From contig JARKPC010000211.1 in the NCBI GenBank assembly GCA_029975435.1, forward strand, positions 1 through 51,767: DNA of 51,767 bases. The letters run 5' to 3'. Position numbers and translations under genes: made by a program. Source of the DNA: Propionivibrio sp. (GTDB taxonomy: Bacteria; Pseudomonadota; Gammaproteobacteria; Burkholderiales; Rhodocyclaceae). Positions 23,557-31,765 of the stretch are shown here, piece after piece. The notes beneath the pieces were generated by a model. The model had not been told where the DNA came from. It saw only the letters and a list, made by a program, of their open reading frames with translations, and searched no databases. Numbering within the stretch: position 1 is the stretch's first letter; each line of letters begins with the position of its first letter.

Positions 23557-24321
23557 ATGAATTCCCCCCGCTTTCACAGTCCTTCTCCTCTGTCCGTCGG
23601 CGCGTGCGTCGAACTGTCGGAGAATGCCGCTCGCCATGCCGTGAGGGTTCTGCGTCTGAAAGTCGGGGACAGCGTCGTGCTTTTCGACGGTCGTGGCGGC
23701 GAATATTCGTGCCGCATTTCCTCAGCCGGTCGCGACACAGCTGTTGTCGACGTGCTGGAATGGCGCGACAGCGAGCGTGAATCGCCGGTCGAGGTCACCC
23801 TGGTGCAGGCGCTGCAGGCCGGCGAGAAGATGGATCTGACAGTACAGAAGGCGGTTGAGTTGGGCGTGACACGCATCGTGCCGGTCGCCACGCGGCGCAG
23901 TGTCCTCCGCCTGGAAGGCGAGCGGGCGCGCAAGCGGGTGGCACATTGGCGCGGCGTCGCGGCCTCGGCCTGTGAGCAGTGCGGGCGCAACCGTGTTCCC
24001 GAAGTCTGCGATATCGAAGATTTGCGGCACTGGCTCGGGACGCACGCAACGGCTACGGGGGGGCTGCGTCTGATGCTGGCTCCCGGCGCCGAATTTGCGC
24101 TGGACACGCTTCCCCAGCCGGGAAGGAACTCCCGCATCGAGTTGCTGATTGGCGCCGAGGGCGGGTTGTCGCCCGACGAAATGGAGCAGGCGCTCCAGGC
24201 CGGATTCGTCGGGGTTCGGCTCGGGCCGCGCGTGCTGCGCACGGAAACGGCCGGGCTGGCGGCGCTGGCGGTGATCCAGTGCTTATGGGGGGACTTCAGG
24301 GGGGAGGCGGGGCATGTTTGA
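23557..24321 (+). CDS. rsmE: 16S rRNA (uracil(1498)-N(3))-methyltransferase RsmE
   Basis: SPOUT-class methyltransferase that modifies U1498 of 16S rRNA with S-adenosylmethionine. The 254-aa product has an N-terminal PUA-like domain (HAVRVLRLKVGDSVVLFDGRG). It continues with VTLVQALQAGEKMDLTVQKAVELGV, TRIVPVATRRSV and the C-terminal knot motifs LLIGAEGGLSPDEMEQA and RLGPRVLRTETAGLAALAVIQ (shown in parts). Length is normal. The start overlaps a likely -10 region with no ribosome site, suggesting leaderless translation. Its end overlaps the pap start by 8 nt. Confidence 0.95.
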   Translation: MNSPRFHSPSPLSVGACVELSENAARHAVRVLRLKVGDSVVLFDGRGGEYSCRISSAGRDTAVVDVLEWRDSERESPVEVTLVQALQAGEKMDLTVQKAVELGVTRIVPVATRRSVLRLEGERARKRVAHWRGVAASACEQCGRNRVPEVCDIEDLRHWLGTHATATGGLRLMLAPGAEFALDTLPQPGRNSRIELLIGAEGGLSPDEMEQALQAGFVGVRLGPRVLRTETAGLAALAVIQCLWGDFRGEAGHV

Positions 24322-25822
24322 ATCGGCGGAACTCGGGCACAAGATCGACAAGAAAACGTACCGGGCGGAGGTGCCCACGGTGCGCGAGGGGCTGCTCGAC
24401 GCTCAATTCGATCTGCGCGAGAACGGGAAGTTTCCGGTCGTCATCCTAATCAGCGGGGTCGATGGCGCGGGCAAGAGCGAAACGATCAATGTGCTCTACG
24501 AGTGGATGGATCCGCGCTTTCTGTCGACGCTGGCGTTTTCCACCCCCTCGGATGAAGAGCGGGAACATCCCTACATGTGGCGGTTCTGGCGCGCATTACC
24601 GCCCAAGGGGCGCATCGGCATCTTCGCCGGTTCGTGGTATTCGACCCCCATCGCCGAGCGGATTGCCGGGAATCTCTCGAAGGGCGACCTCGACCAGCGC
24701 ATGGACCAGATCAACCGTTTCGAGGCCATGCTGGTGAACGAAGGGGCGCTGGTCCTGAAATTCTGGTTCCACTTGTCCCGCGACGGCCAGCGGCAGCGGC
24801 TTAAGGCGCTGGAAAAGGATCCGCGCACGGCTTGGCGGGTGACCAAGGAAAGCTGGGCGCGGCTCAAGACCTACGGCAAGCTGCAGGAAGCCGCCGGCCA
24901 CGTGCTGCGCATGACCAATACGCCGTGGGCGCCCTGGATCGTGGTCGAAGGCACGGATGACCGCTATCGCTCGCTGACTGTCGGCAAAGTCGTGCTCGAT
25001 GCCCTGCAGAAACGCCTGGCCGATACGCGCGACCAGAACTTCCCGGTGGCGCCGCCGATCGCGCCGAAGATCGACAGCCTCGATGTGCTGACGGCCCTCG
25101 ACCTGACGCTGAAGCTGGAGAAGAAGGATTATGAGACGCAACTGGCCAAATGGCAGGGGCGGCTGTCCGAACTCGCCCGCCACCCCGAGTTCAGGAATCA
25201 CTCGCTGATCCTGGCCTTCGAAGGTTCTGATGCCGCCGGCAAGGGGGGCAGCATCCGGCGGGTGACGGCGGCGCTCGACGCGCGGCAATACCAGATCGTC
25301 CCGGTGGCCGCGCCGACCGAAGAGGAACGCGCGCAGCCGTACATGTGGCGATTCTGGCGACACGTGCCGCGCAATGGCCGGGTGGCCATCTTCGACCGCA
25401 CCTGGTACGGTCGCGTGCTGGTCGAACGCGTCGAGGGATTCTGCACCGAGGCCGACTGGTTGCGGGCCTACACGGAGATCAACGACTTCGAACATGAACT
25501 GCGCAAGGACGGTGCGATCATCATCAAGTTCTGGCTGCAAATCAGCGACAAGGAACAATTGAGACGCTTCAAGGAGCGTGAGAAGATTGCGTTCAAGCGC
25601 TTCAAGATCACCGAGGAGGACTGGCGCAACCGGGACAAGAGTGCGGCCTATCACGCCGCGGTGTGCGACATGGTCGACCGGACGAGTTCGGGAATGGCGC
25701 CCTGGACCCTGGTCGAGGCCAACGACAAGTCCTATGCGCGGGTGAAGATCCTGCGCACCATCTGCGAACGCCTGGAGCAGGCGCTCGGCAACGAGAAACC
25801 CAGGAACAGAAGAAAGGATTGA
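24314..25822 (+). CDS. pap: Polyphosphate:AMP phosphotransferase (tandem-domain PPK2)
   Basis: Family enzymes use polyphosphate to phosphorylate AMP to ADP and so drain polyphosphate into the nucleotide pool. The 502-aa product is a tandem PPK2. Domain 1 has Walker A GVDGAGKS at residues 48-55, domain 2 GSDAAGKG at 304-311. Both have the PYMWRFWR lid signature. The Walker B-like motif is intact only in domain 2 (FDRTWYGR, 360-367); in domain 1 it reads IFAGSWYS (103-110), lacking the Asp-Arg pair. This matches two-domain class II PPK2 enzymes, where the C-terminal half carries activity. It overlaps rsmE by 8 nt and is followed by argA after 7 nt. Confidence 0.93.
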   Translation: MFESAELGHKIDKKTYRAEVPTVREGLLDAQFDLRENGKFPVVILISGVDGAGKSETINVLYEWMDPRFLSTLAFSTPSDEEREHPYMWRFWRALPPKGRIGIFAGSWYSTPIAERIAGNLSKGDLDQRMDQINRFEAMLVNEGALVLKFWFHLSRDGQRQRLKALEKDPRTAWRVTKESWARLKTYGKLQEAAGHVLRMTNTPWAPWIVVEGTDDRYRSLTVGKVVLDALQKRLADTRDQNFPVAPPIAPKIDSLDVLTALDLTLKLEKKDYETQLAKWQGRLSELARHPEFRNHSLILAFEGSDAAGKGGSIRRVTAALDARQYQIVPVAAPTEEERAQPYMWRFWRHVPRNGRVAIFDRTWYGRVLVERVEGFCTEADWLRAYTEINDFEHELRKDGAIIIKFWLQISDKEQLRRFKEREKIAFKRFKITEEDWRNRDKSAAYHAAVCDMVDRTSSGMAPWTLVEANDKSYARVKILRTICERLEQALGNEKPRNRRKD

Positions 25823-25829
25823 TGCAACC

Positions 25830-27149
25830 ATGTTCGATGCCTTGAGCGCTTCGCAATTCGTCTCGCTATTTCGGTCGGTCGCTCCGTATATCAATCTCTT
25901 TCGCGGCAAGACCTTTGTCATCGCCTTTGGCGGCAAGGCGATATCGGGGCCGTTCGCGCGGACGCTGGCATACGACGCGAATCTGCTGGCGGCACTGGGT
26001 GTTCGCCTGGTCCTGGTGCATGGGGCGCGACCGCAGATCGAGGAGGAACTGCGCGAGAAAGGTCTGGAGTCGAAGACGCACGCCGGCTACCGGGTGACCG
26101 ATGCGGCCACGCTCGACTGCGTCATCGATGCCGTCGGCAGCGTGTATCTGGAGATCGACGCCTTGCTGTCGCAGGGGCTTCCCGACACGCCGATGGCCAA
26201 CAGCACGATTCGCGTGGTTGCCGGAAATTTCATCACCGCCAAGCCGGTCGGCGTGATCGACGGCGTCGACATGCAGTACGCCGGCATGGTGCGCAAGATC
26301 GACGCCGAGGGGATCCGGGCACAGCTGGGCATCGGCAATATCGTGATACTTTCCTGCCTGGGCGCCAGTCCGACCGGTGAGATCTTCAATCTGGCCATGG
26401 AGGAAGTCGCCGAGGCGACGGCCACGGCCATCGGCGCCGACAAGCTCATTTTCCTGACCGACAGCCAGGGCGTGACCGACAGCCAGGGCAAACTGCTCGA
26501 CGAGATGACGGCCGATACCGCCGAACGGATGATTTCCGAGAGCGACTGGCTTTCCCCGGATCTCAAGCGCTATCTGCCCTGCGCCGTGCGTGCCAGCCGG
26601 GCCGGCGTCGGCCGGGTGCACCTGATCGGTTTCAACGAGGACGGCACGCTGCTGCTCGAACTTTTTTCGCGCGACGGCGTCGGAACGATCATTACCCGCG
26701 AGTCGCTGGAGATTTTGCGCGATGCGCGCCCGGACGACATCAGCGGACTGGTGGCGCTGATCGAGCCGCTGGAGGAGAACGGTACCCTGGTGCGTCGTTC
26801 CCGGGAACTGCTGGAGCGCGAGATCACACGTTTCTCGGTGGTCGAACACGATGGGCTGATCGTCGGTTGTGCAGCACTGTACCCGTACGGTGGCGACCAG
26901 GCCGAACTGGCCTGCGTGGCGGTGCATCCGAACTACCGCCGATGGGGTTATGGCGAGAAATTGCTCAGGCGCATCGAGACGCGGGCGCGAGCAGTTGGCA
27001 TCAAGCGCCTGTTCATCCTCACCACGGTGACGGCACACTGGTTCCGGGAGCGTGGCTTTGTCGAACAGACACTGGCCGAATTGCCGGAGGAAAAGAGATT
27101 GGTCTACAACCTGCAACGCCGCTCCAAGATCTTTAGCAAGATGCTGTAG
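25830..27149 (+). CDS. argA: Amino-acid N-acetyltransferase (N-acetylglutamate synthase)
   Basis: First step of arginine synthesis, acetylating glutamate with acetyl-CoA. The 439-aa product has the classical ArgA layout: an amino-acid-kinase-like domain (residues about 25-280; [42 protein letters not shown]) that usually binds arginine for feedback inhibition, and a C-terminal GNAT domain (about 290-439; [21 protein letters not shown] is the acetyl-CoA pyrophosphate loop). AAAGGA lies upstream. It follows pap by 7 nt; a functional link to polyphosphate is not obvious, so this may be simple co-transcription. Confidence 0.95.
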   Translation: MFDALSASQFVSLFRSVAPYINLFRGKTFVIAFGGKAISGPFARTLAYDANLLAALGVRLVLVHGARPQIEEELREKGLESKTHAGYRVTDAATLDCVIDAVGSVYLEIDALLSQGLPDTPMANSTIRVVAGNFITAKPVGVIDGVDMQYAGMVRKIDAEGIRAQLGIGNIVILSCLGASPTGEIFNLAMEEVAEATATAIGADKLIFLTDSQGVTDSQGKLLDEMTADTAERMISESDWLSPDLKRYLPCAVRASRAGVGRVHLIGFNEDGTLLLELFSRDGVGTIITRESLEILRDARPDDISGLVALIEPLEENGTLVRRSRELLEREITRFSVVEHDGLIVGCAALYPYGGDQAELACVAVHPNYRRWGYGEKLLRRIETRARAVGIKRLFILTTVTAHWFRERGFVEQTLAELPEEKRLVYNLQRRSKIFSKML

Positions 27150-27196
27150 TTTTTGGCGGACTTGCGGCGCTACTGTCAATTCAAATGGAGTTTTTT

Positions 27197-27469
27197 ATGG
27201 CACGAATGGTCAAATGCATCAAACTGGGTCGCGAAGCGGAAGCGCTCGATTTTCCGCCTTATCCCGGCGCTCTCGGCAAGCGCATCTTCGAGAACGTTTC
27301 CAAGGAGGCCTGGCAGCAGTGGATTCGCATGCAGACGATGATCATCAACGAAAACCGACTCAATCTGGCGGATGCGGCGCATCGCAAGTATCTTGCCGAA
27401 CAGGTCGAAAAGCACTTCTTCGGCGAGGGGGCCGACCAGGTGCAGGGGTACGTGCCTCCCGGAAGATGA
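27197..27469 (+). CDS. yggX: Probable Fe(2+)-trafficking / oxidative damage protection protein YggX
   Basis: The 90-aa product ([19 protein letters not shown], then [20 protein letters not shown], then [22 protein letters not shown]) is full-length YggX, a small cytoplasmic protein that protects iron-sulfur clusters in enteric bacteria; the conserved Cys7 is present. The ATG at 27197 has GGAG 6 nt upstream within a T-rich stretch; the in-frame ATG at 27185 overlaps that site and was rejected. It follows argA after 47 nt. Confidence 0.95.
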   Translation: MARMVKCIKLGREAEALDFPPYPGALGKRIFENVSKEAWQQWIRMQTMIINENRLNLADAAHRKYLAEQVEKHFFGEGADQVQGYVPPGR

Positions 27470-27565
27470 CGCAACCGGTGAATGCCGGGAGACCGGTCCG
27501 CGGCGTCAGCGTCCATTCAACGGTTTCGAGCGCTTGATCGGCGCAACGTCCTCGTTTTGTCGAAA

Positions 27566-28393
27566 ATGAATCGAACGATGAATCCTGTCCTTGCAGCAGC
27601 GTTGTTCTTGGCCGCCGGTTTGATGCCTTCGGTATCGGCGGCGGCCGAAAGCCCGGCGCGCGCAACAGCGAATTCTCGGCAACTGGCGACTTATCCGGAG
27701 GGGCGTGACCGGTTGCCGGCCAATTACGAAGGTGTCGATAGCCGGAAGTTTCTCGGTGCGTTCAAGAGCAGCGTTGCCTCGCTCAAGAAGCGCAAAACGG
27801 AGTCCGACGAGCAATTCAAGGCCCGTGCGGCGGATACCGAAAAAGTGCTCAAGCCGATAAGCACGAAAGCTGCCTATGCCTTCCGGGTGCCGGGGCTTGT
27901 CGCGCAATACAGCGCGCACAGGCAAGCCTACGTCTTCGGAGGGAAGTCCGGGTATGGATGTCCGGCATCCGGCTTTCTCGAGGGCTACGTGACATGCGGC
28001 ATCGGTGAGTATCCTGTGGCTTCTGCGGCGGATTCAGGAGCGGCGAAGGATGCCGCCGCAACGCGGCGCGAGGCGTTCGGCCTGGCCGTGCGGATCAACA
28101 GTGGCCTTATCGAAAAGAGCTTCACCCTGGACCGGAACAAGTTCTATTTCACACAGGAACTTCCGGTGTCGGCCGAGACGGCCCAACGACTCAAGGACTA
28201 TCAGGTTTCCGTCCTGTTCGTGGGGAATGTCGTCGGGGAACGACTCGTCAGCGACAGTGGGAACGTGGTTCTTCCGGTGGTCAAGGATCGTCGCGATACC
28301 ACGACCATCGAGTATGACCTCCCGTTCAAGGTGAACAAGGTTGTCTATTACGTGTACCAGACGGGTGAAATACTCAAGGAGATGGCGTATTGA
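27566..28393 (+). CDS. Secreted protein of unknown function
   Basis: I do not recognise the family. The 275-aa product begins with a clear signal peptide: NRTMNPVLAAALFLAAGLM, then a cleavage-like VSAAAES near residue 26. The mature part is about 250 aa with a charged helix (SLKKRKTESDEQFKARAAD), two cysteines at 132 and 144 (GCPASGF and YVTCGIGEY) that could form a periplasmic disulfide, and a beta-rich C-terminal half. It resembles conserved betaproteobacterial periplasmic hypotheticals by eye only. No strong ribosome site precedes ATG 27566; 27482 is open in frame but lacks signal-peptide logic. Probably its own unit, 96 nt after yggX. Confidence 0.8.
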   Translation: MNRTMNPVLAAALFLAAGLMPSVSAAAESPARATANSRQLATYPEGRDRLPANYEGVDSRKFLGAFKSSVASLKKRKTESDEQFKARAADTEKVLKPISTKAAYAFRVPGLVAQYSAHRQAYVFGGKSGYGCPASGFLEGYVTCGIGEYPVASAADSGAAKDAAATRREAFGLAVRINSGLIEKSFTLDRNKFYFTQELPVSAETAQRLKDYQVSVLFVGNVVGERLVSDSGNVVLPVVKDRRDTTTIEYDLPFKVNKVVYYVYQTGEILKEMAY

Positions 28394-28469
28394 GTGCTGG
28401 CGCCAGATCCGCGTGGCCCTGCCTCGCGCGCCCATGATTCGGGGCGGGTTTTCAACAAAAGGTCCGAAT

Positions 28470-28493
28470 CGTAGGCTACGCGGGAATTACGCG
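28470..28493. repeat. Short hairpin motif, copy 2
   Basis: CGTAG-G-CTACG followed by CGGG and ATTACGCG, lying just before the OlsB-like stop codon in the convergent gap. It resembles the motif at 22917-22946 in order and spacing. Possibly part of a weak terminator for either flanking gene. Confidence 0.3.
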
Positions 28494-28494
28494 T

Positions 28495-29280
28495 TCAGCG
28501 CTGGCGTCTGACGAAGTGCCGGGCGTAGCGTGCCGAGATGTTCGTCATGGGCAGCAGAATCGGCAGGTCGGCAGTATTGAAGTCCGGATCCCATGCCGGT
28601 TTTCCGCAGATCGAAGCGCCGGCGCGCAGATAGCCCTTGAGCAACGGAGGCACGGCGGCCGGTATGTCGCGGCGCAGCGATTCCAGGGGAAGAGGGCAGC
28701 GCGGGAATACCCGGTATTCGATGGGGCTCATGTATTCGCGCAGGCGGCAGTAGAGGCTGGCTGCCGCATGTCCTCCGTCGGCCATGCTGATGCTGCAGCA
28801 CCCGATCAGGTAGTCATGGCCGTTTTGCAGCATGTATCGGACGAGCCCTGACCAGAGCAGGGCAATCGTGGCACCGGTGCGGTAATCGGGATGAACACAG
28901 GAACGGCCGACCTCGACCAGGTGCGGTCGCAGGTGCTGCAGGCGCGTGATGTCGAACTCGCTTTCCGTGTAATAGCGGCCGGCGGTCTTGGCGTTTTCCG
29001 GCGGAAGAATCCGGTAAGTTCCGACGACCTCGCCGGAACCGTTGTCGCGCACGACCAGATGCTTGCAGAAGGGGTCGAAGATGTCTTCGTCCACGCGGGG
29101 TGTGCCGCACAGCAATCGAGCCCCGAGTTCTTCGGCAAAAACCTGGTAGCGAAGTCTCTGCGCGAGTTCGATCTCGCGCGAACTGATGGCCAGTCCAACC
29201 GATAGCGATGCGTGATGCGAGCCCGCCGAAGGGATTGCCGCCGGGCGAAGGGATGGTGCGTTGTCGTGCCGCTTTTTCAT
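28495..29280 (-). CDS. olsB: OlsB-like N-acyltransferase (ornithine-lipid synthesis candidate)
   Basis: The 261-aa protein belongs to the GNAT-fold acyltransferase group of OlsB (once called hemolysin-like), which transfers a 3-hydroxyacyl chain from acyl carrier protein to ornithine, giving lyso-ornithine lipid. Visible motifs are LAQRLRYQVFAEELGARL, EDIFDPFCKHLVVRD, LVEVGRSCVHPDYR, YLIGCCSISM and DFNTADLPILL near the end. Related exosortase-linked acyltransferases cannot be fully excluded. The partner OlsA is not in the window. The ATG has an ideal AGGAGGAA, but that site is the 3' arm of a perfect inverted repeat, and a Pho-box-like array lies 47 nt upstream. It follows phoU by 100 nt. Confidence 0.82.
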   Translation of the reverse strand: MKKRHDNAPSLRPAAIPSAGSHHASLSVGLAISSREIELAQRLRYQVFAEELGARLLCGTPRVDEDIFDPFCKHLVVRDNGSGEVVGTYRILPPENAKTAGRYYTESEFDITRLQHLRPHLVEVGRSCVHPDYRTGATIALLWSGLVRYMLQNGHDYLIGCCSISMADGGHAAASLYCRLREYMSPIEYRVFPRCPLPLESLRRDIPAAVPPLLKGYLRAGASICGKPAWDPDFNTADLPILLPMTNISARYARHFVRRQR

Positions 29281-29281
29281 G

Positions 29282-29313
29282 GTTCCTCCTGTCTGTTTTC
29301 GTGCAGGAGGAAC
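29282..29313 (-). promoter_or_regulatory. Inverted repeat sequestering the ribosome site of the OlsB-like gene
   Basis: Reading the minus strand, GTTCCTCCTG is followed after a 12-nt loop by CAGGAGGAAC, then one C and the ATG. The perfect 10-bp stem hides the whole Shine-Dalgarno sequence. There is no T run after it, so it is not a terminator. The 5' arm overlaps the -10/start region of the predicted Pho promoter. Transcripts reading through from phoU would carry the full hairpin, while transcripts starting near 29305 would lack most of the 5' arm. Confidence 0.7.
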
Positions 29314-29356
29314 AGTAGATGATGCGGGTTACAGGGTGGTGACGCGCAAGTTACAG
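29312..29356 (-). promoter_or_regulatory. Three-unit Pho-box-like array and -10 of the OlsB-like gene
   Basis: On the minus strand CTGTAAC (29356-29350), GCGTCAC (29345-29339) and CTGTAAC (29334-29328) are each separated by 4 nt. This is the 7+4 pattern of PhoB boxes (consensus CTGTCAY), with matches of 6, 5 and 6 of 7. Exactly 10 nt after the last unit is TACTGT (29317-29312), 4 of 6 to the -10 consensus. PhoB control of olsB is known in other bacteria; here it is inferred. Confidence 0.6.
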
Positions 29357-29380
29357 CGGATGCGGCAGTGAATGTGTTTC

Positions 29381-30088
29381 CTAGTTGTCGTCGTTCCGCA
29401 ACTGGGCTTCGACTTCTTCGGGGGTTGCGTGGCGCACGTTGAGTCCCTTGACCATATACACCACGTATTCGGCGATGTTCGTGGCGTGATCGCCGATGCG
29501 TTCGATGGCCTTGGCGATGGTCAGGATGTCCAGCGAGCGGGTGATCGTGCGCGGGTCTTCCATCATGTAGGTGATCAACTGGCGGGCAATGCCGCGGTAT
29601 TCCGAATTCACCTGCTCGTCGAGGCGCACGGCTTCGGTGACCAGCGCGAGGTCCAGGCGCGCGAACCCGTCAAGCGCCAGGCGCAGCATTTTCAGCGCCG
29701 TTTCGGTCATGTGGTTGAGTTCGACGTTCAACGGGTTGCCGGACTGGCTGCTGATCGAAATGCCGAGCCGGGCGATCTTGCGCGCCTTGTCGCCTACCCG
29801 CTCGATGTCGGAAATGGCCTTGAGCACAGAGACGATCATGCGCAGGTCGATGGCCGTCGGCTGACGCTTGGCGATGATCTGGTTGCACAGGGCGTCGATG
29901 TCGACTTCCATCTGGTTGATGAGGTCGTCGTCGCGGATGACCTCTTCGAGAAGCTGCTTGTTGCCGCTGTAAAGCCCGTCGACCGCCTTATGCACCTGTT
30001 GCTCGGCCATGCCGCCCATCTGCAGGACGCGGGTGCGCAGGCTTTCCAGTTCGAGATCGAAATTCTTCGACGTATGGTGATCGTTCAT
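29381..30088 (-). CDS. phoU: Phosphate signalling protein PhoU
   Basis: PhoU links the PstSCAB phosphate transporter to the PhoR sensor kinase and restrains the Pho response. The 235-aa product has two PhoU repeats, each a three-helix bundle with a metal-binding motif: AISDIERVGDKARKIARL and AIERIGDHATNIAEYVVYM. Length matches the family. The start ATG 30088 (MNDHHTSKNFDLELESLR) was preferred over 30115. No pst genes or phoB/phoR are in the window, so phoU is separate from its usual operon, sitting between rpiA and the OlsB-like gene with its own Pho-box-like element. Confidence 0.96.
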   Translation of the reverse strand: MNDHHTSKNFDLELESLRTRVLQMGGMAEQQVHKAVDGLYSGNKQLLEEVIRDDDLINQMEVDIDALCNQIIAKRQPTAIDLRMIVSVLKAISDIERVGDKARKIARLGISISSQSGNPLNVELNHMTETALKMLRLALDGFARLDLALVTEAVRLDEQVNSEYRGIARQLITYMMEDPRTITRSLDILTIAKAIERIGDHATNIAEYVVYMVKGLNVRHATPEEVEAQLRNDDN

Positions 30089-30134
30089 GCCTCTGGCTCC
30101 AGAATGTCTTCGCATGTGAGTGGTTCGTCCCGAG

Positions 30135-30168
30135 AGTGTAGTGGCACCACGTTACAGATTTGTTGCAT
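30135..30168 (-). promoter_or_regulatory. Pho-box-like element and -10 of phoU
   Basis: On the minus strand ATGCAAC (30168-30162), AAAT, CTGTAAC (30157-30151); the A/T linker fits the classical Pho box, and the second unit matches 6 of 7. Ten nt further is TACACT (30140-30135), 4 of 6 to the -10 consensus. The element lies just after the rpiA stop codon. The geometry equals that in front of the OlsB-like gene. Confidence 0.55.
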
Positions 30169-30173
30169 CCCGT

Positions 30174-30836
30174 TCAATCGGCGGTCATCGTCCGGACCCC
30201 CTCGGGCGTGCCGATCAGGCAGACATCTGCCGGGCGGTTGGCGAACAGGCCGTTGGTCACCACGCCGGCGATCTGGTTGAGGCGCGTTTCGAAATCGACC
30301 GGATCGAGGATCTGCAGCCCCTTCACGTCGAGGATCAGGTTGCCGTTGTCGGTGACGAACCCCTCGCGCACTGCCGGGGAACCTCCCATTTTTACCAGTT
30401 CGCGCGCCACGTAGGCACTGGCCATCGGGATGACCTCGACAGGCAACGGAAAACGACCGAGGTAGTCGACGACCTTGGTCCCGTCGACGATGCAGATGAA
30501 CTTGCCGGCCACGGCGGAAACGATCTTTTCACGTGTCAGGGCGCCCCCGCCGCCTTTGATCATGTGCATTTCGGGCGTGATTTCGTCGGCGCCGTCGATG
30601 TAGACCGGCATGTCGGTAATCTCGTTCAGGTCGAAAACCCGGATGCCGTGGCCTTCCAGGCGTTGCCGGGTGTCCTCGGAACTGGCCACGGCGCCGGCGA
30701 TGCGGTCCTTCAACGCCGCCAGTTCCTCGATGAACAACCGGGCAGTGGAACCTGTTCCGACGCCGATGATGCGGCCTTCGACAACGTATTCGAGAGCGGC
30801 GCGGGCTACGGCCTGTTTCATTTCGTCCTGGGTCAT
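30174..30836 (-). CDS. rpiA: Ribose-5-phosphate isomerase A
   Basis: Interconverts ribose-5-P and ribulose-5-P in the pentose phosphate pathway. The 220-aa product shows [15 protein letters not shown] near the N-terminus, the active-site DGADEI and [13 protein letters not shown], and [19 protein letters not shown] at the C-terminus (in part). Length is normal. The ribosome site is weak. It is divergent from the PlcP-like gene with 128 nt between, and 85 nt upstream of phoU on the same strand, so phoU may be read from both rpiA and its own promoter. Confidence 0.96.
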   Translation of the reverse strand: MTQDEMKQAVARAALEYVVEGRIIGVGTGSTARLFIEELAALKDRIAGAVASSEDTRQRLEGHGIRVFDLNEITDMPVYIDGADEITPEMHMIKGGGGALTREKIVSAVAGKFICIVDGTKVVDYLGRFPLPVEVIPMASAYVARELVKMGGSPAVREGFVTDNGNLILDVKGLQILDPVDFETRLNQIAGVVTNGLFANRPADVCLIGTPEGVRTMTAD

Positions 30837-30913
30837 GGCGGCTTTTCGGGGTGGTGGGGAAAACAGCTATTTTAGCGAAGCGAGCAGGGGCGGGGGAGAA
30901 GGAAGTCTCCAAT

Positions 30914-30958
30914 CCGTAACGGCAATGACACCTTCCCGTAACGAAGGCCTCGCACCAT
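30914..30958 (+). promoter_or_regulatory. Three-unit Pho-box-like array upstream of plcP-agt
   Basis: CCGTAAC (30914-30920), ATGACAC (30925-30931) and CCGTAAC (30936-30942) are separated by exactly 4 nt each, the same repeat-middle-repeat layout as at 29328-29356. Ten nt further is CACCAT (30953-30958), only 3 of 6 to the -10 consensus. A start 7 nt after it would be the A of the plcP ATG, implying a leaderless message; indeed no ribosome site is seen. Confidence 0.55.
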
Positions 30959-30964
30959 GGCGGC

Positions 30965-31765
30965 ATGGTCAAGGTCCGCTCAATCTTTCTTTCCGACATC
31001 CACTTGGGAACGCGCGCCTGTCAAGCCGAGAGGCTGCTTGATTTCATGCGCACCTACGCTTCGGAGAATGTCTTCCTCATCGGCGATATCGTCGATTTCT
31101 GGGCCATGCGGCGAAATATCGTGTGGACGCCCGCGCAGAACACGGTCGTGCAGAAGATCCTGCGCCGCGCCCGCCACGGTGAGCGCGTGGTGTTCATCCC
31201 GGGAAACCACGACGAGGCGCTGCGTGATTATCTCGATATCTCATTTGGCGACATCGAGATCTGCGGCGAGCACGTGCACACCTTGGCGGACGGCCGGCGG
31301 TTCCTGTTGTTGCACGGCGACGAGTTCGACCAGATTACCCGTCACCATCGCTGGATCGCCATTCTCGGCGACGTCGCGTATGACGTGCTGGTCAAGCTGA
31401 ATACGCTGCTGTCCCTGGTGCGGCGCCGCTTCGGAATGCGGTGTTACTGGTCCCTGGCCGGCTATGCCAAACGCCGCGTCAAAAAGGCTCTGCAGTTCAT
31501 CTTCGATTTTGAGGACACGGCCCTCAGGGCGGCACGGCAGCGCGGACTGGACGGCGTCATCTGTGGTCATATCCATTATGCCGTGATCCGCGAACGAGAC
31601 GACGGCATGGCTTATGTCAATTGCGGGGACTGGGTCGATAGTTGCACGGCGATCGTCGAGCACCTGGATGGGACCCTCGAACTGATTTCGTGGGGCGGCA
31701 TGCAGCCGCCGGCCGAGAAGGAGGTGAGAAAGTCCGGGGCGGTGGAGGTGCTGGCGTGCGTGTAG
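30965..31765 (+). CDS. plcP: PlcP-like metallophosphoesterase (candidate phospholipase C of lipid remodelling)
   Basis: The 266-aa protein is a calcineurin-type phosphoesterase of the group often auto-annotated as UDP-2,3-diacylglucosamine hydrolase (COG2908). Metal-site motifs are SDIH (10-13), GDIVDFW (40-46), GNHDE (80-84), HGDEFD (117-122) and GHIHYA (about 200). True LpxH has GNRD, whereas this has GNHD, as expected for PlcP. In Sinorhizobium and marine bacteria PlcP is induced by phosphate starvation and cuts phospholipid head groups, releasing diacylglycerol. Overlap of 10 nt with a glycosyltransferase gene and the upstream Pho-like array support that role. Substrate is inferred. Confidence 0.78.
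   Translation: MVKVRSIFLSDIHLGTRACQAERLLDFMRTYASENVFLIGDIVDFWAMRRNIVWTPAQNTVVQKILRRARHGERVVFIPGNHDEALRDYLDISFGDIEICGEHVHTLADGRRFLLLHGDEFDQITRHHRWIAILGDVAYDVLVKLNTLLSLVRRRFGMRCYWSLAGYAKRRVKKALQFIFDFEDTALRAARQRGLDGVICGHIHYAVIRERDDGMAYVNCGDWVDSCTAIVEHLDGTLELISWGGMQPPAEKEVRKSGAVEVLACV

Noticed and set aside
29282..29313. Hairpin before the OlsB-like gene as a phoU terminator
   Set aside because: No T run follows the stem; instead the stem is followed within one base by the start codon.
30965..31765. Annotation as UDP-2,3-diacylglucosamine hydrolase LpxH
   Set aside because: The protein has GNHD rather than the GNRD of LpxH, lies next to a lipid-type glycosyltransferase and has a Pho-like promoter, so PlcP is the better call; not excluded without a tree.
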